From: Xanthomarina gelatinilytica | GTDB lineage: Bacteria; Bacteroidota; Bacteroidia; Flavobacteriales; Flavobacteriaceae | DNA: 64,000 nt | Assembly: GCF_000348685.1 (NCBI RefSeq) | Contig: NZ_ANLA01000014.1 | Location: 51,251-115,250, forward strand | Direction: 5' to 3' | Part shown: one piece after another, positions 25,291 to 34,600 of the stretch | How the letters are laid out: the number at the start of each line of letters is the position of its first letter | How positions within the stretch are numbered: position 1 is the stretch's first letter | Made by a program: the position numbers and the translations under genes | The notes under the pieces: model-generated | The model's input: the letters and a program-made list of their open reading frames with translations, nothing else | What the model was told of the DNA's origin: nothing | Database searches by the model: none

Positions 25291-25587
25291 ATGGGAGAAG
25301 GAATTAGTAGTTTTTTGCCGTTTATTTTAATGTTTGTAGTAGTGTATTTCTTTATGATTGCACCTCAAATGAAACGTCAAAAACAAGAAAAAAAGTTTGC
25401 TGCCGAGTTAAAACGTGGCGATAAAGTAATTACTAAAAGTGGCATGCATGGAAAAATTGTTGAGTTAAACGATGCTGACTCCAGTTGTGTTATAGAAACA
25501 CTTGCTGGAAAAATAAAATTTGACAAATCTGCCATTTCAATGGAAATGAGTAAAAAGTTGAATACTCCTGCAGAAACTAAAAAGTAA
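25291..25587 (+). CDS. yajC: Preprotein translocase subunit YajC
   Basis: 98 residues. One N-terminal membrane helix (FILMFVVVYFFMIAPQMKRQ) leads into the small cytosolic domain (RGDKVITKSGMHGKIVEL, IKFDKSAI). YajC associates with SecDF and the Sec translocon. It starts 5 bp after DUF1573 and ends the unit before a perfect terminator. Confidence 0.93.
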   Translation: MGEGISSFLPFILMFVVVYFFMIAPQMKRQKQEKKFAAELKRGDKVITKSGMHGKIVELNDADSSCVIETLAGKIKFDKSAISMEMSKKLNTPAETKK

Positions 25588-25610
25588 GTTACTACTTAAA
25601 TATTATTATG

Positions 25611-25641
25611 AAAAGTCACTCAAATTTTGAGTGACTTTTTT
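25611..25641. terminator. Rho-independent terminator after yajC
   Basis: AAAAGTCACTCAA pairs with TTGAGTGACTTTT, a nearly perfect palindrome followed by a T run. Confidence 0.9.
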
Positions 25642-25690
25642 ATTAAACTTAAATAAATAATTCCGATATTGTTACTGTTATAGATTTATT

Positions 25691-26413
25691 ATGCAAAAGT
25701 ACTTACTATGCTTTTTTTTGGTATTTGTTAGCCACACCACAAGTTCTCAAGTTCTATTAACACTCTTGTTTGGAGAAAAACTCAATTCCCCAAATATTGA
25801 ATTTGGTTTGGAAGGAGGCTATAATTGGTCTGACATTTCAGGCTTGGAAAGTTCCAATAGATTGGGCACCTTCAATTTGGGCTTTTATTTCGATTTTAAA
25901 CTAAAAAATCAACTGTATTTATATACTGGAGTATTGGTTAAATCTAATTTGGGAATAGATGACTTAAGCTTATCTGATGTTGAAGCTTCAGGGATAGATT
26001 ACATAGATGACCAAGGAAGTTACTCGCAAAGAATCAACTATTTTTTGGTACCTGCATTTGCAAAATATGTTTTTGATAATAAAATATACGTAGAAGCTGG
26101 ACCACAATTTGGTTTGAGATATAAAGCTTTTGTAGAATATTATTACGAAAACGATGAGGTAGAGATTAGAATTAGGCAAGAGAATAAAAACAACATAAAC
26201 CCAATAGAAGCTGGAGCAGGTTTGGGTGTTGGCTATAAGTTTAGTAAAACAGGAGGCCTATCGGTTGGTGTTAAATTTTTTCAAGGGTTTGTAAACGTGT
26301 ACAAAGGAAATTCCAACACAAAAAACAATTCCTTATTTTTAAAAATGAATTTGCCAATTGGAGCCAAAAAGAGCGCAAATAAGCATAATGAAATGGAACC
26401 AAACAACAATTAA
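25691..26413 (+). CDS. Outer-membrane beta-barrel protein (porin-like)
   Basis: 240 residues. A signal peptide covers about 1-20. The mature part alternates short amphipathic strands: FGLEGGYNWSDISG, FNLGFYFDFKLKNQLYLYTG, YVEAGPQFGLRYKA and LGVGYKFSKTGGLSVGVKFF. This matches the eight-stranded OMP_b-brl/PorT-like group of Bacteroidota. Ligand or function unknown. The next gene, another exported protein, starts 17 bp downstream. Confidence 0.8.
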   Translation: MQKYLLCFFLVFVSHTTSSQVLLTLLFGEKLNSPNIEFGLEGGYNWSDISGLESSNRLGTFNLGFYFDFKLKNQLYLYTGVLVKSNLGIDDLSLSDVEASGIDYIDDQGSYSQRINYFLVPAFAKYVFDNKIYVEAGPQFGLRYKAFVEYYYENDEVEIRIRQENKNNINPIEAGAGLGVGYKFSKTGGLSVGVKFFQGFVNVYKGNSNTKNNSLFLKMNLPIGAKKSANKHNEMEPNNN

Positions 26414-26430
26414 CCTGTAAAAGATTAAAA

Positions 26431-27468
26431 ATGAAATTATTTAAAACATGGGTATTATGTATTATGGGAGCTGTAAGTGTTAACACAGCATTTGCACAAG
26501 AGCCTACAATAAAAATTAGCCCAAAATTTGAAGCCTATAGGGATAGCTTAAAACAGGTAAAGTATGACCATATGTTTCCAATTTGGGGACAGAAAGCTTA
26601 TTCCAAAGGATTCGATATTCCTTATCCTGTTGGTGCCATGGGCAATTTTGTTTGGATGGAGCAGGGGATAACCATATCCAATCTTCAATTAGGGATTCAG
26701 TCAAGCAATACAGATATAGGTTTAACTCCTGTTAACTTTATTGAATTTGGCAATAATACAAATACCTCCTACAGTGTTAATTTTCGACCAGATGTCTGGG
26801 TTTTTCCATTTTTAAATGTGTATGGACTTTTAGGATATGGACAGTCAACAACAGAGGTGAACATAGTCTATCCAATAAGTCTGCAATCCATTGTTAAGCA
26901 AAATATATCAACTTATGGTATAGGAATTATGGCTGCAGGAGCAGTAGGTCCCGTATTTTTCTCATTGGATACCAATTTTACTTGGAACAAACCAGAATTA
27001 TTAGATGAAGCAGTTCAGGTTAGGGTTGTAGGACTCCGAACAGGACACAGCTTTGTTTTTAAAAATAAACCCGAAAGGAATATTGCAGTTTGGGTAGGAG
27101 CCATGTTTGTGGAAATGGGTAGTGTTACAGCAGGACAATTAAAATTAAAAGACGCCTTACCTGCTGCCGATGGAACCAAAAGAGATGAAATTGTTAACAA
27201 TTATTATGATTGGTATGACAACGAAGCGACCATTCCGGAAAAGGTGATTGCCGATAGAATATTAACACCAATAGTAGAGCGTTTGGAAGCAGCCGATGGA
27301 GAAGCTGTTATAAAATATGGACTAGACAAACAAGTTCAACAAAAATGGAACGGACTTATTGGTGCTCAATTTCAATACAACAAACATTGGCAGTTAAGAA
27401 CTGAATTTGGTGTACTAGGAAACAGGAAATCTGCTCTGGTATCGTTGAATTATCGCTTTTTATTGTAA
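26431..27468 (+). CDS. Exported outer-membrane-like protein of unknown function
   Basis: 345 residues. A signal peptide ends about residue 23 (SVNTAFAQ). The protein is beta-rich with many short strands (YSVNFRPDVWVFPFLNVYGL, GIGIMAAGAVGPVFFSLDT) and ends in an outer-membrane-type aromatic strand (SALVSLNYRFLL). A 40-residue helical insert near 265-310 breaks the pattern. I do not recognise the family. It probably forms an operon with the preceding barrel protein. Confidence 0.7.
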   Translation: MKLFKTWVLCIMGAVSVNTAFAQEPTIKISPKFEAYRDSLKQVKYDHMFPIWGQKAYSKGFDIPYPVGAMGNFVWMEQGITISNLQLGIQSSNTDIGLTPVNFIEFGNNTNTSYSVNFRPDVWVFPFLNVYGLLGYGQSTTEVNIVYPISLQSIVKQNISTYGIGIMAAGAVGPVFFSLDTNFTWNKPELLDEAVQVRVVGLRTGHSFVFKNKPERNIAVWVGAMFVEMGSVTAGQLKLKDALPAADGTKRDEIVNNYYDWYDNEATIPEKVIADRILTPIVERLEAADGEAVIKYGLDKQVQQKWNGLIGAQFQYNKHWQLRTEFGVLGNRKSALVSLNYRFLL

Positions 27469-27473
27469 GCTAT

Positions 27474-28070
27474 CTAGCAATTCTTATACTTATCAAATAA
27501 ACCCATGCCTTTTAAGATCATGGGTTTTATTTTTTCCAATCTGGACATTTTGGTTTTTTCCTGCTTGGCAGATGCTATGTGCTCACAATATTCACGTTGT
27601 TTTCCTGGAGTAAGTGCCTTAAAAGCTGCTTGAAAGTTTTTATTGGTTTCCAATGCAATTTGTAACTCTTTGGGAATAACAATCGTTTTCCCCATTTTTT
27701 CTGGTTTTATCTCTTTGCCCAATTTTTGATTTTCTATGGCTTCTGTCACATAAGCCAAAACAGCATGTTTGTCTACGTCATCTATGGATTCAAATCGCAT
27801 TTGTCTTAAGCCCTTTGTTTTTTCTTGGGCTTGTTCCAAGAGATTGTTTTGGTCTTTTAAAAAAACACCATTAAAAAACCATATCCCAAAATGATTTTTA
27901 AAAGCTCCAAATCCAACCACATTCTTACCGTTTAATGTATAAACAGGAGCATTCCATTTGAGGGTTTCTTCCAATTCAGTAGTGTTGATAAGATCTCTTA
28001 AAAGCGATAAAGCCTCACCAAAATGGGAGTTTTCTTCTATATACTCTTCAACAGAACTTACTTTTTTCAT
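27474..28070 (-). CDS. YdeI/OmdA-type protein with DUF1801 domain
   Basis: 198 residues. The N-terminal DUF1801 domain (about 5-115) shows TLKWNAPVYTLNGKNVVGFG and FGIWFFNGVFL. The C-terminal helices (IPKELQIALETNKNFQAAFK, LTPGKQREYCEHIASAK) match the OmdA/YdeI tail linked in some bacteria to resistance against antimicrobial peptides. Cytosolic. The role here is not proven. It ends 5 bp from the convergent exported protein. Confidence 0.85.
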   Translation of the reverse strand: MKKVSSVEEYIEENSHFGEALSLLRDLINTTELEETLKWNAPVYTLNGKNVVGFGAFKNHFGIWFFNGVFLKDQNNLLEQAQEKTKGLRQMRFESIDDVDKHAVLAYVTEAIENQKLGKEIKPEKMGKTIVIPKELQIALETNKNFQAAFKALTPGKQREYCEHIASAKQEKTKMSRLEKIKPMILKGMGLFDKYKNC

Positions 28071-28115
28071 TATGGGGTTTTTTGAAATTAAAAAATCACA
28101 ATATTTATAAATCCG

Positions 28116-29360
28116 TTAGCTTTTGGCTTTTAAAGCCGTTAATTCTGCTATTTTGCAAATAACTTCGGTTGCTTTTATCATGCTTTCCACAGGAACATAC
28201 TCATAACGACCATGAAAATTATGACCTCCAGCAAAAATATTGGGACAAGGTAGGCCCATATAACTTAATTGTGAACCATCTGTTCCACCACGAATGGCTT
28301 TTATTAAAGGTTTGATGCCAAGTTGTTTCATGGCTTCTTCGGCAATATCCACAATATGCATAACAGGTTCCACCTTTTCTTTCATATTGAAATATTGGTC
28401 TTTGATGTCTATGGTAATAACCTCTCTTTCGTATTGTTCATTGATATCGTTGGTTAATTTAACCATAACTTCTTTCCTGGCTTCAAAATGTTGTTTGTCG
28501 TGATCCCTAATAATATACTCCAAAATGGTTTCTTCAACTTCCCCTTGAATGGAGTACAGATGGAAAAAGCCCTCATATCCTTCGGTATGTTCTGGTGTTT
28601 CCAACCTTGGTAAGGAATTGATGAATTCGGTTGCTATATACATGGAATTAACCATTTTTCCTTTGGCATATCCTGGATGTACAATCTTGCCTTTTACCTT
28701 TACCACAGCTCCAGCAGCATTGAAGTTTTCGTATTCCAACTCACCAATTTGGCTGCCATCCATGGTGTAGGCCCAATCTGCACCAAATTTTTCCACATCG
28801 AATTTATGGGCACCACGACCAATTTCTTCGTCTGGAGTAAAGCCAACACGAATAGGTCCATGTTGTATTTCCGGATGATTGATCAAATACTCCATCGCCG
28901 AAACAATTTCTGTGATCCCAGCTTTATCGTCTGCTCCTAAAAGGGTTGTACCATCTGTGGTTATAAGTGTTTGCCCTTTGTAAAGCAGCAAGTCTTCAAA
29001 ATAGTCTGGAGACAATACAATATCTTCTTCGGCATTTAAAACAATATCCTTGCCATTGTAATTTTCCACTATCTGAGGTTTTACATTGGCTCCTGTAAAA
29101 TCTGGACTGGTATCAAAATGCGATATAAAGCCTATGGTTGGTACTTCATGATCCACATTGCTTGGTAAGGTTGCCATAATGTAAGCATTCTCATCTATGG
29201 TAACATCTTGCATACCAATGGCTTTTAGTTCTTCAGCCAATTTGTTGGCCAAATCCCATTGTTTTTTGGTGCTTGGTGTGGTATCGCTTTTAGGATCGGA
29301 TTCCGTGTCTATGGTTATGTAGCTTACAAATCTGTTTATTATATGTTGTTTGTCTATCAT
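28116..29360 (-). CDS. pepT: Peptidase T (tripeptide aminopeptidase)
   Basis: 414 residues from the ATG at 29360. An in-frame ATG at 29414 lies upstream of the promoter box at 29403-29410 and is rejected. M20B metallopeptidase features are present: [14 protein letters not shown] (first metal histidine), [28 protein letters not shown] and the C-terminal [12 protein letters not shown]. It uses two zinc ions to remove N-terminal residues from tripeptides in the cytosol. It diverges from pyrD. Confidence 0.95.
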   Translation of the reverse strand: MIDKQHIINRFVSYITIDTESDPKSDTTPSTKKQWDLANKLAEELKAIGMQDVTIDENAYIMATLPSNVDHEVPTIGFISHFDTSPDFTGANVKPQIVENYNGKDIVLNAEEDIVLSPDYFEDLLLYKGQTLITTDGTTLLGADDKAGITEIVSAMEYLINHPEIQHGPIRVGFTPDEEIGRGAHKFDVEKFGADWAYTMDGSQIGELEYENFNAAGAVVKVKGKIVHPGYAKGKMVNSMYIATEFINSLPRLETPEHTEGYEGFFHLYSIQGEVEETILEYIIRDHDKQHFEARKEVMVKLTNDINEQYEREVITIDIKDQYFNMKEKVEPVMHIVDIAEEAMKQLGIKPLIKAIRGGTDGSQLSYMGLPCPNIFAGGHNFHGRYEYVPVESMIKATEVICKIAELTALKAKS

Positions 29361-29402
29361 CTTGATATGTTTTTTGTAGGAATGTGATGTTGATAACGTT
29401 GT

Positions 29403-29410
29403 CAAAAATA
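29403..29410 (-). promoter_or_regulatory. Promoter -7 box for pepT
   Basis: TATTTTTG on the minus strand, 43 bp before the ATG at 29360. The -33 element is weak. Confidence 0.55.
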
Positions 29411-29457
29411 CCAATAATTTATAAAACTAATGTTAGCATTTTTAATCAAATGAATAG

Positions 29458-29465
29458 TATTTTTG
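29458..29465 (+). promoter_or_regulatory. Promoter -7 box for pyrD
   Basis: TATTTTTG ends 18 bp before the ATG at 29484. It overlaps an earlier in-frame start at 29463 and so argues for 29484. Confidence 0.55.
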
Positions 29466-29483
29466 CCAAACAACACAACCACT

Positions 29484-30512
29484 ATGTACAAATTACTTAT
29501 TAGACCCGTTTTTTTTCTTTTTGATCCTGAGAAAATTCACCATTTTACATTTTCTTTGCTTCGTTTCATCAATAAAATCCCTTTAATCCCCAGCCTTTTA
29601 AGAGGTTTATATATTGTTGAAGATTCGCGTTTGGAAAGAACCTTATTTGGTTTAACATTTAAAAACCCTGTAGGATTGGCTGCAGGATTTGACAAAGATG
29701 CCAAACTTTATAATGAGCTTGGAAACCTAGGGTTTGGTTTTGTTGAAATAGGAACTCTGACTCCAAAAGCACAACCTGGAAATCCAAAAAAGCGGTTGTT
29801 TAGATTAAAATCCGATAAAGCCATTATAAACCGAATGGGTTTTAATAATGGAGGTGTGGATGAAGCTGTTACAAGACTTAAAAAACCTTCGAAATCTTTT
29901 AAAGAACGTGGGATTTTGATTGGTGGGAATATTGGAAAAAATAAGCTCACTCCCAATGAAGAAGCTGTAAACGACTATAAAGTTTGTTTCAACGCCTTAT
30001 ATGATTATGTGGATTATTTTGTGGTAAACGTAAGTTCGCCAAACACACCAAACCTTCGTGAGTTGCAGGATAAGGAGCCTTTAACAAAGCTTCTTAAAGA
30101 ACTAAAAAGTGAAAATTCAAAAAAACAAAACCCAAAACCAATTCTTTTAAAAATAGCTCCAGATTTAACAGATTCTCAATTAATGGATATCATTGCCATA
30201 GTTAACGACACTAAAATTGATGGTGTAATTGCAACAAACACAACCATTTCGCGAGATGGCTTAACAAGTGACAAGAAAGATGAAACTGGAGGTTTAAGTG
30301 GAAAACCATTAACAAACCGTTCTACAGAAGTTATTAGGTTTTTAGCAGAAAAAAGCAATAAAGCCTTCCCAATTATAGGAGTAGGAGGCATACATACTGC
30401 CACAGATGCCTTGGAAAAACTAGATGCAGGAGCCGATTTAATACAGCTTTACACAGGTTTTATTTATGAAGGGCCTAAGTTGGTTAAGACTATTAATAAA
30501 GCATTATTGTAG
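29484..30512 (+). CDS. pyrD: Dihydroorotate dehydrogenase, class 2 (quinone-dependent)
   Basis: 342 residues from the ATG at 29484. The N-terminal helix ([20 protein letters not shown]) is the membrane-associating part of class 2 enzymes. FMN and substrate segments are [44 protein letters not shown] (serine base) and [20 protein letters not shown]. It oxidises dihydroorotate to orotate in pyrimidine synthesis and feeds electrons to the quinone pool. A promoter box lies immediately upstream. Confidence 0.96.
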   Translation: MYKLLIRPVFFLFDPEKIHHFTFSLLRFINKIPLIPSLLRGLYIVEDSRLERTLFGLTFKNPVGLAAGFDKDAKLYNELGNLGFGFVEIGTLTPKAQPGNPKKRLFRLKSDKAIINRMGFNNGGVDEAVTRLKKPSKSFKERGILIGGNIGKNKLTPNEEAVNDYKVCFNALYDYVDYFVVNVSSPNTPNLRELQDKEPLTKLLKELKSENSKKQNPKPILLKIAPDLTDSQLMDIIAIVNDTKIDGVIATNTTISRDGLTSDKKDETGGLSGKPLTNRSTEVIRFLAEKSNKAFPIIGVGGIHTATDALEKLDAGADLIQLYTGFIYEGPKLVKTINKALL

Positions 30513-30555
30513 TAGAAAATAAATTTACTGCTTTATATTTACAGAAATTTGTTAC

Positions 30556-31182
30556 CTGAATTACGACATTCTCATATCGTTTATAATTGCTACTTCGGCC
30601 TTGGCTATTTCTCCAGGACCTGATAACATTTATGTACTCATGCAAAGCATATCACACGGAAAATCTTCTGGTTTGGCAACGGTTTCCGGATTGATTTCTG
30701 GCTGTTTGGTACACACTACTCTAGTGGCTTTTGGTGTTTCGGTATTGATTAAAAAGAACGATTATTTGTTTTTAATTATTAAACTTTTTGGAGCTGCTTA
30801 TTTGTTGTATTTAGCTTATAAGGTTTTTAAAAGCGATGGTTCTTTACATTTTAAATCTGGGCATGTGCCAAAGAAAACAGTGTTACAATTGTTTAAACAA
30901 GGTTTTTTAATGAATGTTTTAAACCCAAAGGTTTCCTTGTTTTTTTTGGCCTTGTTTCCAGGGTTTTTGTTCAGTACCACTTTAAGTGATGTCACACAGT
31001 TTTATGTTTTGGGCTTTTTGTTTATGGCAGTGTCTTTTATTATTTTTTCATCCATTGCAATTTTGGCTGGCACTATTTCTATTTACATACAGCAACATAA
31101 ACACATAGGGAGATATTTAAAATGGTTGCAAATTGTTGTGTTTGTTGGAATTGCTGTTTTCATCTTGTTTTCTAAAAAATAG
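30556..31182 (+). CDS. LysE family amino-acid exporter, apparent CTG start
   Basis: 208 residues if started at the CTG at 30556. The LysE motif ALAISPGPDNIYVL is present, then GLISGCLVHTTLVAFG, KLFGAAYLLYLAYK and NPKVSLFFLALFPGF: six membrane helices in all. Relatives begin with an equivalent of MNYDILISFIIAT, and here the codon before N is CTG. No ATG, GTG or TTG is in frame upstream. The next NTG (TTG at 30601) would remove half of the first helix. It may be a true CTG start or a sequence error. The substrate is unknown. Confidence 0.85.
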   Translation: MNYDILISFIIATSALAISPGPDNIYVLMQSISHGKSSGLATVSGLISGCLVHTTLVAFGVSVLIKKNDYLFLIIKLFGAAYLLYLAYKVFKSDGSLHFKSGHVPKKTVLQLFKQGFLMNVLNPKVSLFFLALFPGFLFSTTLSDVTQFYVLGFLFMAVSFIIFSSIAILAGTISIYIQQHKHIGRYLKWLQIVVFVGIAVFILFSKK

Positions 31183-31212
31183 TACTATTTTTACATCTCC
31201 AATGAAGAACTA

Positions 31213-32076
31213 ATGTCAAAACACGTTAAAGTTATAGAATGCCCACGAGATGCCATGCAAGGCATTAAAGACTTTATTCCTACAGAAAAAAAAGTTCAGT
31301 ACATTCAGTCTTTGTTACGGGTTGGTTTTGATACCATAGACTTTGGGAGTTTTGTGTCCCCAAAAGCCATTCCACAAATGGTGGATACAGCCAAGGTCTT
31401 AGAACAACTAGATTTAAGTAAAACAGAAAGCAAACTTCTTGCCATTATAGCCAACACTCGTGGCGCACAGGATGCTTCAGTACATCAACAAATTGATTAT
31501 TTAGGGTATCCGTTTTCCATTTCTGAAAACTTTCAAATGCGAAATACACATAAAACCATTGCGCAATCTGTGGTGACGTTAAACGAGATTTTGGAGATTG
31601 CAGATAAAACAGATAAAGAAGTGGTAGTTTATATATCAATGGGCTTTGGAAACCCTTATGGAGATCCCTGGAATGTGGACATAGTAGGAGAGTGGACCGA
31701 AAGACTCAATAACATGGGAGTTAAAATTTTGTCCTTAAGCGACACCATTGGTAGTTCCAATCCAGAAAACATCAGTTATTTATTCTCAAACTTAATACCT
31801 AAGTATCCAGAAATTGAATTTGGAGCACATTTACATACCACGCCTACTACCTGGTTTGAAAAAGTGGATGCAGCCTATAACGCTGGCTGTACTCGCTTTG
31901 ATGGAGCCATTCAAGGTTTTGGTGGTTGTCCAATGGCCAAAGACGAGCTAACAGGTAATATGCCTACAGAAAAGTTGCTTTCATATTTCACTCAAAAAAA
32001 AGTTTCCAACCTGAATGCTTTAAGTTTTGAAAGCGCTTATAACGAAGCCACCAAGATTTTTTCAGCATACCATTAA
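31213..32076 (+). CDS. Hydroxymethylglutaryl-CoA lyase-like enzyme
   Basis: 287 residues, a DRE-TIM barrel. The N-terminal CPRDAMQGIKDFIPTEKKVQ supplies the metal and substrate residues, FDTIDFGSFVSPKAIPQM follows, and the C-terminal lid has GCTRFDGAIQGFGGCPMAKDELTGN including the catalytic cysteine. Family enzymes cleave HMG-CoA to acetoacetate and acetyl-CoA in leucine breakdown; leucine dehydrogenase lies 8 kb away. It starts 31 bp after the LysE gene. Confidence 0.9.
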   Translation: MSKHVKVIECPRDAMQGIKDFIPTEKKVQYIQSLLRVGFDTIDFGSFVSPKAIPQMVDTAKVLEQLDLSKTESKLLAIIANTRGAQDASVHQQIDYLGYPFSISENFQMRNTHKTIAQSVVTLNEILEIADKTDKEVVVYISMGFGNPYGDPWNVDIVGEWTERLNNMGVKILSLSDTIGSSNPENISYLFSNLIPKYPEIEFGAHLHTTPTTWFEKVDAAYNAGCTRFDGAIQGFGGCPMAKDELTGNMPTEKLLSYFTQKKVSNLNALSFESAYNEATKIFSAYH

Positions 32077-32157
32077 AATTTCTTTTCATATAATTTTCAT
32101 GTTTTCAGCAAGTTAAAAATTTTGTTCATTTTTTATTTTAAATTAATCTAAATAAAC

Positions 32158-32188
32158 TTTGAAGATTTGATATGAGGTATTACTTTTG
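32158..32188 (+). promoter_or_regulatory. Promoter of the porin gene
   Basis: TTTG (32158-32161), 19 bp, TACTTTTG (32181-32188), a full Bacteroidota promoter 58 bp before the ATG at 32246. Confidence 0.7.
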
Positions 32189-32245
32189 CCAAATATTTAT
32201 CAAAATTATTTATAATAAATCTAAATAAAAACAAATTAACTAAAA

Positions 32246-33424
32246 ATGAAAAACGTATTATTGGTCGTGGCCTTACTAATATCAACCATGACATTTTCGC
32301 AAACCGTTCCAGACTCTTTATACACAAATCCACAGCAACAGGAAAATGCTGCACAACGTATTTTATCTGGGAATGTGAGTTCTGGAGTAACCGTTGGAGG
32401 TTATGGAGAGATAACTTACAACCAACCAGAAGGAGACAATGGTGAGTTGGATGTGCAACGTCTTGTATTGCTATTTGGTTACAAATTTAGCGATAAAGTA
32501 CAGTTTGTAACAGAAGTGGAGTTGGAACACGTAGAAGAAGTATATGTAGAACAAGCTTTTTTACAATATAGCTTATCTGATAGGGTAAACCTTAGAGGAG
32601 GTTTAATGTTAGTGCCTATGGGCATTGTTAACGAATATCACGAACCTACTACTTTTAATGGCGTGGAGCGTCCTAGCATGGATAAAAGTATTGTGCCAAC
32701 TACCTGGAGAGAAATAGGGGTTGGGGTTTCCGGTAGATTCGATGAGATTTCTCTAGGATATCAAGCATATGTGTTTACAGGTTTTGCTTCAGTAAACGGT
32801 TCTAAAGTTTTAGGAGGAAAAGATGGGTTAAGAAACGGAAGACAAAAAGGGATTCAATCTACGGTAGATTCTCCTAACCTTTCGGCAAAATTGGATTATT
32901 ACGGACTTCCTGGACTACGTTTGGGATTATCTGGATATGTTGGTCGTTCTCAAGCACAAGACGATGTTGAAGATATTGATGGCTCTAGCGTTGGTTTATC
33001 CATGGTTGGACTGGATGCCAGATATGCTTATAAGAGACTTACAGCTCGTGGACAATTTGTTTATGCAGGATTAACAGATACTGAAGCTTACAATGAGTTG
33101 TATTACGATTTAGATGCAGATCCTACCCAAGGCTTGGGAAGTGCTATGCAAGGTTGGTATTTAGAAGCTGCCTTTAATTTATTGCCTTTAACAAAAGAAC
33201 AACAACTGTATGCTTTTGCTCGTTATGAAGACTATGATACCAATGCAAAAGTAGAAGGGGACCTGTTGGTGAATGACGCTTTTAACAGAACCGAATGGAC
33301 CTTGGGTTTAAGTTATAAATTGACTCCTGGAGCTGTTGTAAAAGCAGATTATCAGTTTAAAAACGATGCCACAAATAACGACTTACCAAACCAATTGAAT
33401 TTTGGAATTGGTGTTTGGTTCTAA
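32246..33424 (+). CDS. Outer-membrane porin-like beta-barrel protein
   Basis: 392 residues. A signal peptide ends about residue 18 (STMTFSQ). The mature protein shows repeated 10-residue amphipathic strands (FSDKVQFVTEVELEHVEEVY, GYQAYVFTGFASVNG, WTLGLSYKLTPGAVVKADY) and ends with a barrel-closing strand (LNFGIGVWF). It resembles phosphate-selective-porin-type or general porin barrels of Bacteroidota, with a likely 16-18 strands. The substrate is unknown. An FMN-binding protein and a membrane protein follow, suggesting a shared uptake or redox task. Confidence 0.82.
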   Translation: MKNVLLVVALLISTMTFSQTVPDSLYTNPQQQENAAQRILSGNVSSGVTVGGYGEITYNQPEGDNGELDVQRLVLLFGYKFSDKVQFVTEVELEHVEEVYVEQAFLQYSLSDRVNLRGGLMLVPMGIVNEYHEPTTFNGVERPSMDKSIVPTTWREIGVGVSGRFDEISLGYQAYVFTGFASVNGSKVLGGKDGLRNGRQKGIQSTVDSPNLSAKLDYYGLPGLRLGLSGYVGRSQAQDDVEDIDGSSVGLSMVGLDARYAYKRLTARGQFVYAGLTDTEAYNELYYDLDADPTQGLGSAMQGWYLEAAFNLLPLTKEQQLYAFARYEDYDTNAKVEGDLLVNDAFNRTEWTLGLSYKLTPGAVVKADYQFKNDATNNDLPNQLNFGIGVWF

Positions 33425-33450
33425 TTCAAGAATTAGTTTTTAATTGTCCT

Positions 33451-33487
33451 ATAGCTAAAGTTGATATGCACATGTCACTTTAGCTAT
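33451..33487 (+). terminator. Terminator-like hairpin after the porin gene
   Basis: ATAGCTAAAGT and ACTTTAGCTAT form a perfect 11-bp stem (loop 15 nt) followed by a T-rich stretch. Confidence 0.65.
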
Positions 33488-33499
33488 TTGGCTTTTTAG

Positions 33500-33530
33500 T
33501 TGTTAAGCCTAAACATTTAAAATATCTTTG
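33500..33530 (+). promoter_or_regulatory. Promoter directly in front of the FMN-binding gene
   Basis: TTG (33500-33502), 20 bp, TATCTTTG (33523-33530). The predicted start of transcription falls at or just inside the ATG at 33535. Confidence 0.7.
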
Positions 33531-33534
33531 TAAA

Positions 33535-34062
33535 ATGAATTTGAAATATATTGTCATGCTAGTGGTTTTTCTGGTTTATCAAAATATAAGCCTGCCTAAA
33601 AACATCCAAAAGAAAGTGGATAAGGAAATATCTGAAACCTTTCAGGTAGAAACCTTCCAATTTAATCCTTTTAAGGTTCCTGCTGAAATTTCCAAGCAGC
33701 TGCCTTCTGAATTTGGATCAGATAACTTTTTTCAAATTCAAACTAATAACAAACTACTTGGATATGCTTATGTATCCAAAGCGCCAAGCAAAACAGACCA
33801 GTTTGATTATTTGGTACTTTTAGATGCAGAATTGGTGGTGCTAAATGCCAAAGTTTTAGTGTATAGAGAAGATTATGGTGGCGAGATAGGCAGCAAACGT
33901 TGGTTAAAACAGTTTGTGGGTAAAACACAAAACGACGATTTAAGATATGGAGACAATATTATGGCCATTTCTGGAGCAACCATTTCGGTAAGATCCATGA
34001 CTGCTGCTATGAATAACTTGTTGCAATCACTTAAAATACTTCATTCCAAAGAAATTATATAA
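33535..34062 (+). CDS. FMN-binding domain protein
   Basis: 175 residues. An N-terminal hydrophobic stretch (KYIVMLVVFLVYQ) suggests export or a membrane anchor. The FMN_bind domain covers about 55-165, with the flavin-accepting threonine motif SGATISVRSM near residue 143. Family members carry covalently linked FMN and move electrons outside the cytoplasm (NqrC/RnfG type). The promoter TATCTTTG ends 4 bp before the ATG, so translation is leaderless or starts at the ATG at 33556. The next gene starts 2 bp after its stop. Confidence 0.88.
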   Translation: MNLKYIVMLVVFLVYQNISLPKNIQKKVDKEISETFQVETFQFNPFKVPAEISKQLPSEFGSDNFFQIQTNNKLLGYAYVSKAPSKTDQFDYLVLLDAELVVLNAKVLVYREDYGGEIGSKRWLKQFVGKTQNDDLRYGDNIMAISGATISVRSMTAAMNNLLQSLKILHSKEII

Positions 34063-34063
34063 C

Positions 34064-34558
34064 ATGCAGCTAAACGGATTGTTACATACGTTCCCAAAAG
34101 AAATAAAGCTATTGATCGCAGCTTTTGTTATTGTGTTGAGTGTTGGTTTTTATACAGGTTTGCTTTTTGTAGGCGAAACTTCAACGGCAAACCCAAATGG
34201 GATTGAAGAGCAGTTTTTGGGAAACGAATCCAATGAAGATGCCACTGTAATGAAATTCAAAAAAAGCGAACAAGAAATGCTTACCTTGGTTCATAACCAC
34301 ATTCTCTCCATGTCCCTAATTTTCTTTTTGGTTGGTCTTGTTTTAAGCACGACCAAGCTTCATAAAAAACTGAAACTTTTTTTAATGATTGAACCTTTTT
34401 TATCTGTTGTGCTTACTTTTGGAGGCCTCTATTTGCTTTGGTCAGGACTTGTATGGATGAAATATATTGTAATGGTTTCCGGTTTTTTTATGACAGCAAG
34501 TTACTCTCTTTCAATTTTAATTATTTTATATCAACTTTTTGAAAAAAAGACTTCATAA
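34064..34558 (+). CDS. Four-helix membrane protein linked to the FMN-binding gene
   Basis: 164 residues with about four membrane helices (starting EIKLLIAAFVIVLSVGFY, HILSMSLIFFLVGLVLS, LFLMIEPFLSVVLTFGG and MVSGFFMTASYSLSILIIL). Histidines at the entrance of helix 2 (LVHNHIL) could be haem or metal ligands. It starts 2 bp after the FMN-binding gene, so the two are certainly co-transcribed. I do not know a family function. An electron donor or acceptor in the inner membrane is inferred from the partner. Confidence 0.7.
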   Translation: MQLNGLLHTFPKEIKLLIAAFVIVLSVGFYTGLLFVGETSTANPNGIEEQFLGNESNEDATVMKFKKSEQEMLTLVHNHILSMSLIFFLVGLVLSTTKLHKKLKLFLMIEPFLSVVLTFGGLYLLWSGLVWMKYIVMVSGFFMTASYSLSILIILYQLFEKKTS

Positions 34559-34600
34559 TTTATTTTCTTGTACTTTTAACAAGACAAATGATTAATTTTT

